DNA of 37,383 bases from JBCBSS01 sp039819065 (GCA_039819065.1 JBCBSS010000075.1:1-37383); one strand, 5' to 3'; positions 1-9,285 are shown, counted from the stretch's first letter. Numbers and translations are program-made. Notes: generated by a model from the letters alone, not told the origin.

Positions 1-375
1 AACTGGTTGCAACAGCGCTATTCTAAAGCGTTGAAGGAACATAACATTACTATTCAGCAATACAACATCCTTAGAATTCTCAACGAGAGGAAGCCTAAAC
101 CTACCACCATAAGCATGATAAGAGAACGCATGTTTGAGCGCGAGTCGGATGTTTCAAGGCTGGTAGATAATATGAGAAAGAAAGAACTCATTTACCGCTA
201 CCATAGCGAGGAAGACAAACGTGTCGTACATGTTTTTATTTCCGAGAAAGGCAGTGAACTACTTGAGAAACTGAGTGAGAAGAGCAATTACTTTGACAAC
301 TTACTTGCTAACTTGAGCTCAGACGATATCAAACATCTCAATAGCCTGATTGACCGGGTGAGGGAGATAGAATAA
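1..375 (+). CDS. MarR-family transcriptional regulator, 5'-truncated by the window edge
   Basis: The reading frame is open from base 1 and gives about 124 residues ending IDRVREIE. The fold reads as a MarR winged helix: a helix-turn-helix with QQYNILRILNER, then a recognition region (RERMFERESDVSRLVDNMRKKELIYR), then the wing with the characteristic DKRVVHVFISEKG. MarR proteins are usually 140-150 residues, so about 20-25 N-terminal residues lie outside the window. The TTG at base 7 is in frame but is unlikely to be the true start. These proteins are dimeric DNA-binding repressors or activators, often responding to small aromatic ligands or oxidants. The target cannot be read from sequence. 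The next gene in the same direction is the act respiratory cluster, 355 bp away and with its own promoter-like motif, so a shared operon is unlikely. Confidence 0.85.
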   Translation, partial: NWLQQRYSKALKEHNITIQQYNILRILNERKPKPTTISMIRERMFERESDVSRLVDNMRKKELIYRYHSEEDKRVVHVFISEKGSELLEKLSEKSNYFDNLLANLSSDDIKHLNSLIDRVREIE

Positions 376-730
376 TCCTTCGGTTAATCATTGGCCGATT
401 CTGCCCCAAAAGAATATTTTTTATTAGCCAATAAGTGCTTAAAACACTCTAAACTGTCAATACATAGACCTTTATTGTAGATACAATACACGAAACTTAA
501 GATGCGGAGAATGGCTTAAATAAGCGTATTTTTTATTTATACAAATTCTAAATAAGTTGAATTTCGGGCTAAATCCATGAAATAAGGCGGTTTTACGAAA
601 ACATGGCTTCAGACGTTGCAGATTGACCGAATTATTTAGGGAAAAGGCTCCTCTATTATTGTTTGAAATAAAAACCCCGCATACTAGATTTGTGACGTAC
701 TTACAGAAAGTAAGGCACCTTTTTAAAGAT
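376..730. other. Intergenic region upstream of the act-cox cluster
   Basis: This 355-bp AT-rich stretch has no convincing gene; the in-frame TTG upstream of actA would add an implausible extension ahead of a signal peptide. It holds a 14-bp palindrome, ATTGTAGATACAAT, at 474-487 and a Bacteroidota-type promoter at 662-692. A weak ATTGGC/GCCAAT inverted pair (390-395 and 427-432) lies just after the MarR-type gene but lacks the shape of a good terminator. Confidence 0.6.
662..692 (+). promoter_or_regulatory. Putative Bacteroidota sigma-A promoter for the act-cox cluster
   Basis: A TTTG at 662-665 is followed after 19 nt by TAGATTTG at 685-692, a full match to the TAnnTTTG -7 element. Spacing fits the Bacteroides-type housekeeping promoter. 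A transcript starting a few bases later would have a leader of about 30-35 nt before the actA ATG. This is a motif match by eye only. Confidence 0.5.
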
Positions 731-1987
731 ATGAGCATAATGAAGCTTAGAAAAAAAATCAAACACCTTTCTCTTTCCCTAACTTCCGGTTGTTTTATTG
801 TTGTTCTTGCTGTTTCCAGTGCTTTTTCACAAGGCTTGGAAATACCCACAGATGAAGCTTCAATTGCCAAGGGAAAAGCGACTTTCCAAGGTAATTGTAG
901 AACTTGTCATAAGATACATGAAAACTATACGGGGCCAGCTCTTGCTGGTGTGTATGACAGAACACCTTCTATAGAATGGATTGTAAGCTTTGTTCAGAAT
1001 TCATCGAAGGTGATTGCCAGTGGCGATCCTTATGCCAACCAGATTTATGAAGAATGGAATAAGGTGCAAATGCAGATATTCCCAACTTGGACTGAGGATG
1101 ATATACTTCCTATTCTAGCCTACATCCAGGATGAAACTATAAAAGGGCCTGTGGTAGTCGGGCCGGACTCTACGCAAGTTACTGCGACTGGAGGAGGCTC
1201 AGGAGTGCCTTCTGAGTACCTTAACCTTATTATTGTAGGTTTGGTGGTTGTATTAGCCTTAATTCTTTTAGTACTCTTCTTCATTATGTCGGTGCTAAGA
1301 AGATTTGCGGCTGAGAAGAAAGACCTCGATGAAGCTGATGAAGAGCAAATCAATCAAGGATTTAGTTTTGAAAGAACTTTCAAGAGCAAACCGTTCATCT
1401 GGCTTGCAACATTCCTGTTCACTGCGGTGGTGTTTAAGGCGCTAATTGCAGGAGCGTTTAATGTAGGTGTTCAAAAAGGATATGCGCCTACCCAACCTAT
1501 TGCATTCTCACATAAAATTCATGCGGGGCAATACGAGATTGATTGCCAGTACTGTCATACTGGTGTCAATAAAAGTAAAAGTGCCAATATTCCTTCGGCC
1601 AATATATGTATGAACTGTCATACGCAGATCAAGACTGAATCTCCACAAATACAAAAAATTTACGCAGCCATAGAAAATAATAAGCCTATAGAATGGATCA
1701 GAGTGCATAACCTTCCTGACTTAGCTTATTTTAACCACTCGCAGCACGTGAAGGTCGGTGGTATCGAATGTCAAACTTGTCACGGCCCTATCGAAGAGAT
1801 GGAGGTAGTGAAGCAACACTCATTACTTACTATGGGATGGTGTATTGATTGTCACAGAAAGACTAATGTCAATACCAAAGGCAATGAATACTATGACAAA
1901 TTGGTGGAAATACACGACGGACGCGGTAAAGAGCCTTTAAAGGTTGAAGATATAGGTGGCCTAGAATGTGCTAAGTGCCACTACTAA
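731..1987 (+). CDS. actA: ActA, multihaem cytochrome c subunit of alternative complex III (six CXXCH motifs)
   Basis: First gene of the alternative complex III locus, which oxidises menaquinol and passes electrons to a cytochrome c or directly to the oxidase. With the ATG at 731 (a second in-frame ATG lies at 740) the product is 418 residues. It starts with a charged stretch and a signal-like hydrophobic segment ending SSAFSQG. One CXXCH (CRTCH, about residues 56-60) lies in an N-terminal class I cytochrome-like domain. Two membrane segments follow (YLNLIIVGLVVVLALILL region and PFIWLATFLFTAVVF). The C-terminal half has five more haem sites: CQYCH, CMNCH, CQTCH, CIDCH and CAKCH. The five C-terminal motifs match the pentahaem ActA known from Rhodothermus. 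The upstream extension to TTG 623 was rejected because it precedes the signal sequence and overlaps the promoter-like motif. Confidence 0.93.
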   Translation: MSIMKLRKKIKHLSLSLTSGCFIVVLAVSSAFSQGLEIPTDEASIAKGKATFQGNCRTCHKIHENYTGPALAGVYDRTPSIEWIVSFVQNSSKVIASGDPYANQIYEEWNKVQMQIFPTWTEDDILPILAYIQDETIKGPVVVGPDSTQVTATGGGSGVPSEYLNLIIVGLVVVLALILLVLFFIMSVLRRFAAEKKDLDEADEEQINQGFSFERTFKSKPFIWLATFLFTAVVFKALIAGAFNVGVQKGYAPTQPIAFSHKIHAGQYEIDCQYCHTGVNKSKSANIPSANICMNCHTQIKTESPQIQKIYAAIENNKPIEWIRVHNLPDLAYFNHSQHVKVGGIECQTCHGPIEEMEVVKQHSLLTMGWCIDCHRKTNVNTKGNEYYDKLVEIHDGRGKEPLKVEDIGGLECAKCHY

Positions 1988-2028
1988 TAACTTTTTAGAA
2001 AACGAACTGAAGCTTTCATCATATAAAT

Positions 2029-5000
2029 ATGAGTAATCAAAAGCAATACTGGAAAGGCTTAGAACAGTTAACCAACGATCCTGAATTTGTAAAGAACGCT
2101 GACAAAGAATTTCCGGCATTATCGCAGGAAAGCGAAGACAGTGGTAGCTCACGACGCGACTTTCTTAAAATGATGGGATTTAGTGTAGCTGCGGTCTCAC
2201 TTGCCGCTTGTGAAGCGCCGGTGAGAAAAGCTATTCCTTATTTGAATAAGCCGGTGGACGTAGACCCCGGTATCCCTAATTACTATGCTTCTTCTTATAT
2301 AAGTGGAGGAGATTACTGTAGCATAGTGGTAAAAACCAGAGAAGGTAGGCCTATCAAAATTGATGGAAACAACCTTTCTCCAATCACGCAAGGAAAAACC
2401 AGTGCAGAGGTTGAGGCCTCAGTACTATCATTATATGATGATTCAAGGCTAAGAGGTCCAAAAGCAGGCGGTACTAGCGTCACTTGGGAAGATTTAGATA
2501 AGCAGGTAGGAGGTAAGCTGGATGAAATCGCGGCCAAGGGCGGAGCGATTCGTATAGTGAGTAATTCCATTATTAGCCCAAGTACGAAAGCTGCTGTTGC
2601 ACAGTTCAAAGCGAAATATCCTACTACGGAGCATGTAGCATATGATCCAATATCAGCGGCAGGTATATTAAAAGCCAACGAGGAATCATTCGGCCAGGCG
2701 GCAATTCCTGCTTATGATTTCAGTAAGGCTGATGTGATCGTAAGTATAGGTGCAGATTTTCTTGCCAATTGGATTTCTCCAGTTGAGCACTCTTTACAAT
2801 ACGCCAAGACCAGAAAACTGGGCGATAAGAAAAAGACCATGTCTAGGCATTTCCAGTTCGAGTCAAACCTTTCTCTGACTGGATCAAATGCTGATTACAG
2901 AACGCCTATAAAACCCTCTCAGGAAGGTTTGGTGGTGGCGTTGCTCTACAATCAAGTGGCATTAGCCACTAATGCCGGTTCGACTGTAACAGCGAATATC
3001 GGAGAGGTACCTTATATAAACGAGGCAGCTAAAGAATTAGCAGCCAATGCAGGTAAGTCAATCGTAGTATCAGGTTCTAATGACAAGGACGTTCAAGTGC
3101 TTGTTAATGGCATAAACCATATGCTAAGGAATTATGATAAAACCATAGACCTAGGTGCTGCTTCTAATACCAGACAGGGTGATGATGTTTCAATGGAGAA
3201 ATTCATCGCTGATGCCGAAGGAGGTAGAGTAGGCGCGGTTATTTTCTATAACGCTAATCCGATATACGATCATCCAAAAGGTGAAGCTTTAAAAGCAGCA
3301 CTAGGTAAAATTGAACTTTCTGTTTCTACTTCTTACAAAGAAGATGAGACAGCAGCTAATTGTTCACACTTAGCACCAGATAACCACTTCTTAGAGTCAT
3401 GGAATGATGCTGAGCCAAGAAAAGGTCATTATAGCCTGGCTCAACCGGCAATCACTCCTGTCTTTAAAACAAGACAAGCTCAAGAGACCTTCTTATTATG
3501 GGGAGGTGCTGCCAATACTGACTATTTCGAATTCATCAAAGAAAATTGGAAACCACTTTTCGACGCTCAGAACGAGATCGTCGATTTCCAATACTTCTGG
3601 GATAAATGCTTATATGATGGTGTTTATGCCTCAAATGGTGGGCAAATATCGACAGCATCTGATGCGACGGCAATTGCAGATAATGTAGATGCACCTACTA
3701 GTGGTTTTCAAGGTGACGTTAATGCAGCCGCCAGCGCTATAGGTAGAAATTACAAAGCTGAAAATACAGGACTTGAATTAGCCATCTATCAGAAAGCTGG
3801 CTTGGGTAGCGGTACCCAATCTAATAATCCATTGTTGCAGGAATTACCTGACCCTATTACTAAAGTAACCTGGGATAATTACGTTACTATTTCTCAAAAA
3901 GATGCTTCAGATATGGGCATCAAAATGGGAGAGAGTAGCACACAGTTGGTAAGTCTCACTGCTAATGGTGTGACGGTGAAGGCTCCAGCATTGATACAAC
4001 CCGGTCAGGCTGTAGGCACTATCGGTCTTTCTGTAGGATATGGTAGGACTAATGCTGGTAAGGTAGCCGATGGTATCGGAACTAATGCTTATCCGTTCGT
4101 GACCAAATTAAACGGTACACTTAGCTACAATGTGACATCTGACGTTTCAATTTCTGCTACTGGTGAACCATATCAATTGGCCAGAACACAAACGCACCAG
4201 ACTTACATGGGGCGTGAAACGGTAATTCAAGAATCCACTTTAAGCGAATATAAAAAAGACCCTAGTGCCGGAAGGTATCAACCGAAAATATCTACTTGGC
4301 AAGACGAGGAAGGCAAAGTTAAACCAGGCGAAATATCACTATGGCATGGACACGAATACAAAAGCCATCACTGGGGTTTGACTATTGACCTTACTAGCTG
4401 TACTGGTTGCTCGGCTTGTGTGGTAGCTTGCCATGTGGAAAACAACGTTCCCGCAGTTGGTAAAGAAGAAGTGATCAACAGAAGAGATATGCACTGGATG
4501 CGTATCGACAGATACTACAGTAGTGATGCCCCTGCAGATGATCTGGAGGGATTAGAGAAAGCAGCTGCAAATCCAGAAGTGACTTTCCAACCCATGATGT
4601 GTCAGCACTGTAATAACGCTCCTTGTGAGACTGTTTGCCCTGTTGCTGCTACAACTCATAGCTCGGAAGGACTCAACCAAATGACTTATAACAGATGTAT
4701 TGGTACGAGGTACTGTGCTAACAACTGTCCTTATAAAGTAAGAAGATTTAACTGGTTCAAATATCACGACAACGAGCAGTTTGCTCAGTCAAACCCTCAA
4801 ATGAACACTGATCTTGGTAAGATGGTATTGAATCCTGACGTTACCGTTAGGTCAAGAGGTGTGATGGAGAAATGTTCTCTATGTGTTCAGAGAATCCAAT
4901 ATGGTAAGCTCGAAGCTAAGAAAGAGAAAAGACCAGTGAAAGACGGGGAAATCGTCACCGCGTGTGCTGCGGCATGTACAACCGGAGCCATCGTTTTCGG

Positions 5001-5190
5001 TGATATGAACGACGAGGAAAGCCGTATCTCCAAACTCTTGAAAATCAAGACTAAGAAAGAGGATAATTACAAAGTAGATAACAAGTACGTTGCTGAGCCT
5101 AGAGCTTATAATGTACTAGAAGAGATAGGGGTAAAACCTAATGTTTTCTATCTGACTAAAATCAGAAACAAAGACAAAGTAGAAGCTTAA
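2029..5190 (+). CDS. actB: ActB, molybdopterin-oxidoreductase-like and iron-sulfur subunit of alternative complex III
   Basis: 1053 residues, typical of the fused ActB form. The N-terminus has a twin-arginine type signal (SSRRDFLKMMGF, then a hydrophobic stretch ending SLAAC), consistent with Tat export and possibly lipid attachment. The long middle part resembles the catalytic subunit of molybdopterin oxidoreductases; in this family it is not expected to bind the cofactor. The C-terminal part, from about residue 780, is a PsrB/NrfC-like ferredoxin domain: CTGCSACVVAC (Cys 791, 794, 797, 801), CQHCNNAPCETVCP (858, 861, 866, 870), CIGTRYCANNC (890, 896, 900) and a final group CSLC...CAAAC. In the third group a Thr sits where a second Cys would be expected, which fits one [3Fe-4S] and three [4Fe-4S] clusters as described for the family. 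Confidence 0.95.
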   Translation: MSNQKQYWKGLEQLTNDPEFVKNADKEFPALSQESEDSGSSRRDFLKMMGFSVAAVSLAACEAPVRKAIPYLNKPVDVDPGIPNYYASSYISGGDYCSIVVKTREGRPIKIDGNNLSPITQGKTSAEVEASVLSLYDDSRLRGPKAGGTSVTWEDLDKQVGGKLDEIAAKGGAIRIVSNSIISPSTKAAVAQFKAKYPTTEHVAYDPISAAGILKANEESFGQAAIPAYDFSKADVIVSIGADFLANWISPVEHSLQYAKTRKLGDKKKTMSRHFQFESNLSLTGSNADYRTPIKPSQEGLVVALLYNQVALATNAGSTVTANIGEVPYINEAAKELAANAGKSIVVSGSNDKDVQVLVNGINHMLRNYDKTIDLGAASNTRQGDDVSMEKFIADAEGGRVGAVIFYNANPIYDHPKGEALKAALGKIELSVSTSYKEDETAANCSHLAPDNHFLESWNDAEPRKGHYSLAQPAITPVFKTRQAQETFLLWGGAANTDYFEFIKENWKPLFDAQNEIVDFQYFWDKCLYDGVYASNGGQISTASDATAIADNVDAPTSGFQGDVNAAASAIGRNYKAENTGLELAIYQKAGLGSGTQSNNPLLQELPDPITKVTWDNYVTISQKDASDMGIKMGESSTQLVSLTANGVTVKAPALIQPGQAVGTIGLSVGYGRTNAGKVADGIGTNAYPFVTKLNGTLSYNVTSDVSISATGEPYQLARTQTHQTYMGRETVIQESTLSEYKKDPSAGRYQPKISTWQDEEGKVKPGEISLWHGHEYKSHHWGLTIDLTSCTGCSACVVACHVENNVPAVGKEEVINRRDMHWMRIDRYYSSDAPADDLEGLEKAAANPEVTFQPMMCQHCNNAPCETVCPVAATTHSSEGLNQMTYNRCIGTRYCANNCPYKVRRFNWFKYHDNEQFAQSNPQMNTDLGKMVLNPDVTVRSRGVMEKCSLCVQRIQYGKLEAKKEKRPVKDGEIVTACAAACTTGAIVFGDMNDEESRISKLLKIKTKKEDNYKVDNKYVAEPRAYNVLEEIGVKPNVFYLTKIRNKDKVEA

Positions 5191-5224
5191 TTATTTAAGA
5201 CCTTAAGAACTTAGATACTATAAT

Positions 5225-6643
5225 ATGCAAGTTGTTTCATCAATAAGAGAACCTTTAGTTACCGGAGGTAAAACGGTACATGACGTAACTGAAGATATCT
5301 GCAAGCAGGTTGAAGGCAAACCAACCAAATCATGGATGCTGGCCATGGCCTTGTCCCTGGGTACATTAGCCATAGGTGCCTATGCAGTATTCATGCTCCT
5401 TTGGGAAGGTATCGGAGTCTGGGGACTTAATAAAACCGTAGGTTGGGCCTGGGATATCACCAACTTCGTATGGTGGGTAGGTATAGGTCATGCCGGAACA
5501 CTAATTTCCGCAATCCTATTGCTTTTCCGTCAGCGTTGGAGAATGTCGATCAACCGAGCAGCAGAGGCGATGACTATTTTCGCGGTAATCTGTGCTGCTT
5601 GTTTCCCTGGCTTACACATGGGTAGGTTATGGTTAGGTTTCTATTGGGCATTGCCACTACCTAACACGTTTGGTTCACTCTGGGTGAACTTCAACTCTCC
5701 TCTCTTATGGGACGTTTTTGCGATTAGTACGTATTTCACAGTATCACTTGTCTTCTGGTATATCGGTCTTATCCCTGATTTTGCTTCTATAAGAGACCGC
5801 GCAACCAATAAGATTTCTAAAATTGCTTATGGTGCTTTGAGCTTCGGATGGGATGGAGCCGCTAAAACGTGGATGAGATATGAATCAGTTGCACTAATTC
5901 TTGCAGGACTTGCTACCCCTCTTGTATTATCTGTACACACCATCGTATCATTTGACTTTGCCACTTCAGTAATTCCTGGATGGCATACAACCATATTTCC
6001 GCCTTACTTCGTAGCTGGTGCGATCTTCTCAGGATTCGCGATGGTACTCACCTTGATGCTAGTGACGAGGGCGGTGTTCAAACTGGAAGATTACATAACG
6101 ATATACCACATAGAACTGATGAACATAGTGATTATCATCACCGGTACTATTGTAGGTATAGCGTATATAACGGAGTTCTTTATCGCTTGGTATTCTGGTG
6201 TTGAAGCTGAACAATATGCTTTCATCAATAGAGCGACAGGGCCTTATGCGTGGGCTTACTGGTCAATGATGACTTGTAATGTGATCTCTCCACAATTATT
6301 CTGGGTCAAGAAAATCAGGACAAGTATCGTAGCCACTTTCGTACTGTCTATCATTGTGAATATCGGTATGTGGTTTGAGCGTTTCGTAATTATTGTGACC
6401 TCACTACATAGAGATTATCTGCCATCAAGTTGGGCGATGTTCTCACCTACTATGTATGATGTAGGGGTCTACCTCTTCACATTTGGACTTTTCTTTACAG
6501 CCTTCTTCTTGTTCGCCAAGTTCTTCCCTGTGATCAACATGGCTGAAGTAAAGAGTATTGTGAAAGCTACGTCTTTGAAATCAGATATCAAGAAAACCGA
6601 TTCTGCCGTTCAAGCTGAGTCAGCAGAAACAGAAAACGCTTAA
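5225..6643 (+). CDS. actC: ActC, NrfD/PsrC-like quinol-site membrane subunit of alternative complex III
   Basis: 472 residues with a short cytoplasmic N-terminus and about ten hydrophobic helices, as expected for the NrfD/PsrC family. ActC forms the membrane anchor against ActB and is thought to carry the quinol-oxidising site. It lies 34 bp after actB and 8 bp before actD, so it is almost certainly co-transcribed. The Trp- and His-containing loops around WWVGIGHAGTLISAILLLFR and FPGLHMGRLWLGFYW are typical of this family. The acidic C-terminal tail (DIKKTDSAVQAESAETENA) is variable and probably not functional in the core. Confidence 0.95.
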   Translation: MQVVSSIREPLVTGGKTVHDVTEDICKQVEGKPTKSWMLAMALSLGTLAIGAYAVFMLLWEGIGVWGLNKTVGWAWDITNFVWWVGIGHAGTLISAILLLFRQRWRMSINRAAEAMTIFAVICAACFPGLHMGRLWLGFYWALPLPNTFGSLWVNFNSPLLWDVFAISTYFTVSLVFWYIGLIPDFASIRDRATNKISKIAYGALSFGWDGAAKTWMRYESVALILAGLATPLVLSVHTIVSFDFATSVIPGWHTTIFPPYFVAGAIFSGFAMVLTLMLVTRAVFKLEDYITIYHIELMNIVIIITGTIVGIAYITEFFIAWYSGVEAEQYAFINRATGPYAWAYWSMMTCNVISPQLFWVKKIRTSIVATFVLSIIVNIGMWFERFVIIVTSLHRDYLPSSWAMFSPTMYDVGVYLFTFGLFFTAFFLFAKFFPVINMAEVKSIVKATSLKSDIKKTDSAVQAESAETENA

Positions 6644-6651
6644 TTAGGAAT

Positions 6652-7182
6652 ATGGAAAGCAATAAAAATTTCGTAGTAGGCATTTTTGATGACGAGGATA
6701 TACTCTTGTCAGCCGTTCGAAAGGTGCGTGAAAATGGCATCAAAATACACGAGGTATTCACTCCATTTCCTGTTCATGGTCTTGAAGACGAGCTAGGTTA
6801 TAGAAGAACCCGTTTGCCTATAGCGGCATTCATGTTCGGTTTACTGGGAACTACACTAGCAGTGACTATGCAAGTGTGGATGCTAGGCTTTGACTGGCCT
6901 ATGATTATCGGTGGTAAGGATTATATCTCTCTCCCTCCGTTCGTGCCAGTTACCTTCGAGTTGACTGTACTACTTGCTGCATTAGGTATGGTAGCCACTT
7001 TTATGATTGTGAGTGATTTAAAGCCTTACAAAAAGCCTCGCATTTTCGATATCAGAAGTACCGATGACAAACATGTGATGGCGATCGACTTGGCGCTTAA
7101 TGAATTAAATAAAGAGGAAATAGGTAAGATTCTGAAGGGAAACGGCGCCTCTGAAGTAAATGAAAAGAACTTTGATCTATAA
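6652..7182 (+). CDS. actD: ActD, DUF3341-family membrane subunit of alternative complex III
   Basis: 176 residues. The N-terminal part (FVVGIFDDEDILLSAVRKVRE, then HEVFTPFPVHGLEDELGYRRTRLP) is the characteristic cytoplasmic domain of DUF3341. Two transmembrane helices follow (IAAFMFGLLGTTLAVTMQVW and FELTVLLAALGMVATFMIV), then a short C-terminal domain. ActD is a structural subunit packed beside the two NrfD-like subunits and has no known cofactor. The stop lies 11 bp before the actE ATG. Confidence 0.93.
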   Translation: MESNKNFVVGIFDDEDILLSAVRKVRENGIKIHEVFTPFPVHGLEDELGYRRTRLPIAAFMFGLLGTTLAVTMQVWMLGFDWPMIIGGKDYISLPPFVPVTFELTVLLAALGMVATFMIVSDLKPYKKPRIFDIRSTDDKHVMAIDLALNELNKEEIGKILKGNGASEVNEKNFDL

Positions 7183-7192
7183 ACAGTTACCA

Positions 7193-7834
7193 ATGAAGAT
7201 ATTCAGTAAGAATATTGTCTATTTTTTCGGGTTGTTAATAGTCCTTATTGGCTGTAAAGCCAAAGATGATTTTCAAGGGCTAGAATATGCTCCCAATATG
7301 TACCATTCGGTACCCTATGAGCCCCTATCTCAAATCACTGATGAAGATGAAGGAGCATGGGTTAGCTCATTAGATAATGGGGTGGGTGAGTATTATAACT
7401 CAAATCCTCTTAATGCTAATAGAATGACAATGAGGGAACCGGCTCCTAATACTGTGAAAAGAGGTAAAGGTGGTTTCCAACCTCATAATCTTCCTTACAC
7501 AATACCAAAGGACAGTATTGATCTTGCTGGTCGAGTTATGAAAAACCCATTGGATTCAACTGATGCCATCATAGCTGAAGGTAAGATTCTATATGAAAGC
7601 TATTGTGATCATTGCCATGGATCTAAGGGAGTCGGCGCGGATGAGGGTTCGGTAGGTGATGTTTATGGTGGTGTTACATCATACAAGTCGGCTGCGGTAA
7701 TCAACAAACCCGGAGGCCACATCTTTCATGTGATCACTCACGGAAAAGGTAGGATGGGTGCTCACGGTTCTCAAGTATCTGTTGAGGACCGATGGAGGAT
7801 TGTTAGATATGTTCAAAAATTACAAAGGCAATAA
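7193..7834 (+). CDS. actE: ActE, monohaem cytochrome c lipoprotein of alternative complex III
   Basis: 213 residues when started at the ATG at 7193. That start gives a clean lipoprotein signal, MKIFSKNIVYFFGLLIVLIGC, with the lipid-bearing Cys followed by KAKDD. An earlier in-frame start would overlap the end of actD and place extra polar residues ahead of the signal. One haem c site is seen, YCDHCHGSKGVGADEG, within a class I cytochrome domain; GKGRMGAHGSQV supplies a Met in the region of the distal ligand. ActE is the periplasm-facing haem subunit that hands electrons to the acceptor. Confidence 0.94.
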   Translation: MKIFSKNIVYFFGLLIVLIGCKAKDDFQGLEYAPNMYHSVPYEPLSQITDEDEGAWVSSLDNGVGEYYNSNPLNANRMTMREPAPNTVKRGKGGFQPHNLPYTIPKDSIDLAGRVMKNPLDSTDAIIAEGKILYESYCDHCHGSKGVGADEGSVGDVYGGVTSYKSAAVINKPGGHIFHVITHGKGRMGAHGSQVSVEDRWRIVRYVQKLQRQ

Positions 7835-7857
7835 TTACAACGCTATAATTATTCATC

Positions 7858-9257
7858 ATGGCTGAAGAGCAATATATTTTTAGACCTGAAACCAAGAGAA
7901 AAATCTTTATAACTCTTGCTGTCGGTATCATTCTATCTATCACAGGCATTTTTACCAGCATGAACTCAGGTCATGGCGATGGACACGGAGAAGGTGGAAA
8001 AGAAGGACATGGTGAGGAGCACGCAATGCTTGAAACTTCTGAGGACATGACGGCCAGCTCGGTTGTTATGGTCGCTGAAGACGGAGGAGATCATGCGGAT
8101 GCCGGTCACGGTCATGGCGGTCATCATGGTAGTCCGGTCTGGCTTAAAAGACTGTTTACAAACCTATGGATTAATAATATCTATTTTGTAGGTCTAGCCA
8201 TAATTGGGGTTTTCTTTGTGGCTATTCAATATGCTGCTCAAGCTGGATGGTCGGTAGGTATGTTACGTATTCCGACGGCTATGGCTAGCTGGTTATTGAT
8301 TGGAGGAGTATTAACATTCGGCTTGTGGTGGCTTGTAAAAGGTGATGTTTTCCATTGGACACATTCAGATCTTTATATAGAAGGAGGAGAGAACTTTGAT
8401 AAAATAATTGATGGAAAGAAAGGTTTCTTTTTCTGGCCACTTACCGATAGCCCTTCATTGCCGGTTTTCTACTTGGTAAGAATGGTGGCTTTCTTCGGAA
8501 TCTGGTGGTTTTTATTTAAGCAGATCAAAAAGCAAATGTTTGCTGAAGATCTTGAGGCAGATACTAAATACTGGTACAAGGCCAGAAAGCTTTCTACTAT
8601 ATTCTTAGTGATATTCGGTTTCTCATCTTCTGTGGCAGCTTGGGACTGGGTAATGTCGATCGACACACACTGGTTCAGTACCATGTTCGGATGGTATACT
8701 TTCGCTAGTTGGTGGGTGACAGGATTGGCGTTCATCACTTTAATGGTCGCTGTACTTAAGCAAAGAGGCTATCTTAAAATCGTTAACGAAAACCACATTC
8801 ACGACATTGGTAAATTCGTTTTCGGATTCAGTATTTTCTGGACGTATATATGGTTTTCTCAGTTCCTCTTGATCTATTATGCCAACATTCCTGAAGAGAC
8901 AGTTTACTTCGATCAAAGGTGGCATGTATCCAATTATTCTTGGNNNNNNNNNNTACCAATTTGATCATGAACTTCTTCCTTCCCTTCCTGTTGTTAATGA
9001 CAAGAGATTCAAAAAGACATTTGTCGATCATACAATTAGTTTGCGTCATTATTTTGATAGGACATTGGTTCGATTTCTATCAGATGATAACCCCGGGAGT
9101 GATGCAGTACGATGGAGCGTTTGGATTAATGGAAATAGGTGTTACAATGGTATTCGGGTCGTTATTCATGTATGTTATGCTTAACAGTTTGGCAAAGCAC
9201 CCATTAATTGCCAAGAACCACCCATTCTTGAAAGAAAGCCTACATCACCACATTTAG
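7858..9257 (+). CDS. actF: ActF, second NrfD-like membrane subunit of alternative complex III (split by an assembly gap)
   Basis: The N-terminal 362 residues are in frame up to base 8943 (ending RWHVSNYSW). The last 100 residues (TNLIMNFFLPFLLLMTRDSKR through KESLHHHI) start at 8955 in a different frame, after ten Ns. Both parts belong to one ActF protein, so the apparent frameshift is an artefact of gap size. ActF resembles ActC, with about ten helices and a structural or proton-pathway role. A His/Gly-rich loop (about residues 38-95, with HGDGHGEGGKEGHGEEH and HADAGHGHGGHH) follows the first helix. Start at ATG 7858, 23 bp after actE. Confidence 0.92.
8944..8953. other. Assembly gap (ten Ns)
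   Basis: A placeholder of ten Ns lies inside actF. Eleven bases separate the last codon of the upstream frame (8941-8943) from the first codon of the downstream frame (8955), which is not a multiple of three. If the gene is intact the true gap is 3n+2 bases, so ten is not the real length. Confidence 0.97.
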
Positions 9258-9285
9258 TATTAAAGACTTAATAAATTAGATAACA

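Noticed and set aside
623..730. N-terminal extension of ActA from a TTG codon
   Set aside because: It precedes a good signal sequence and overlaps a strong promoter-like motif; ATG 731 or 740 is preferred.
472..870. Minus-strand open frame upstream of actA
   Set aside because: It overlaps the promoter region and the actA signal sequence, and its composition is not protein-like.
8879..9184. Separate small gene across the N run on the plus strand
   Set aside because: It is a shadow frame of actF; the frame ending at 9257 has clear ActF sequence.
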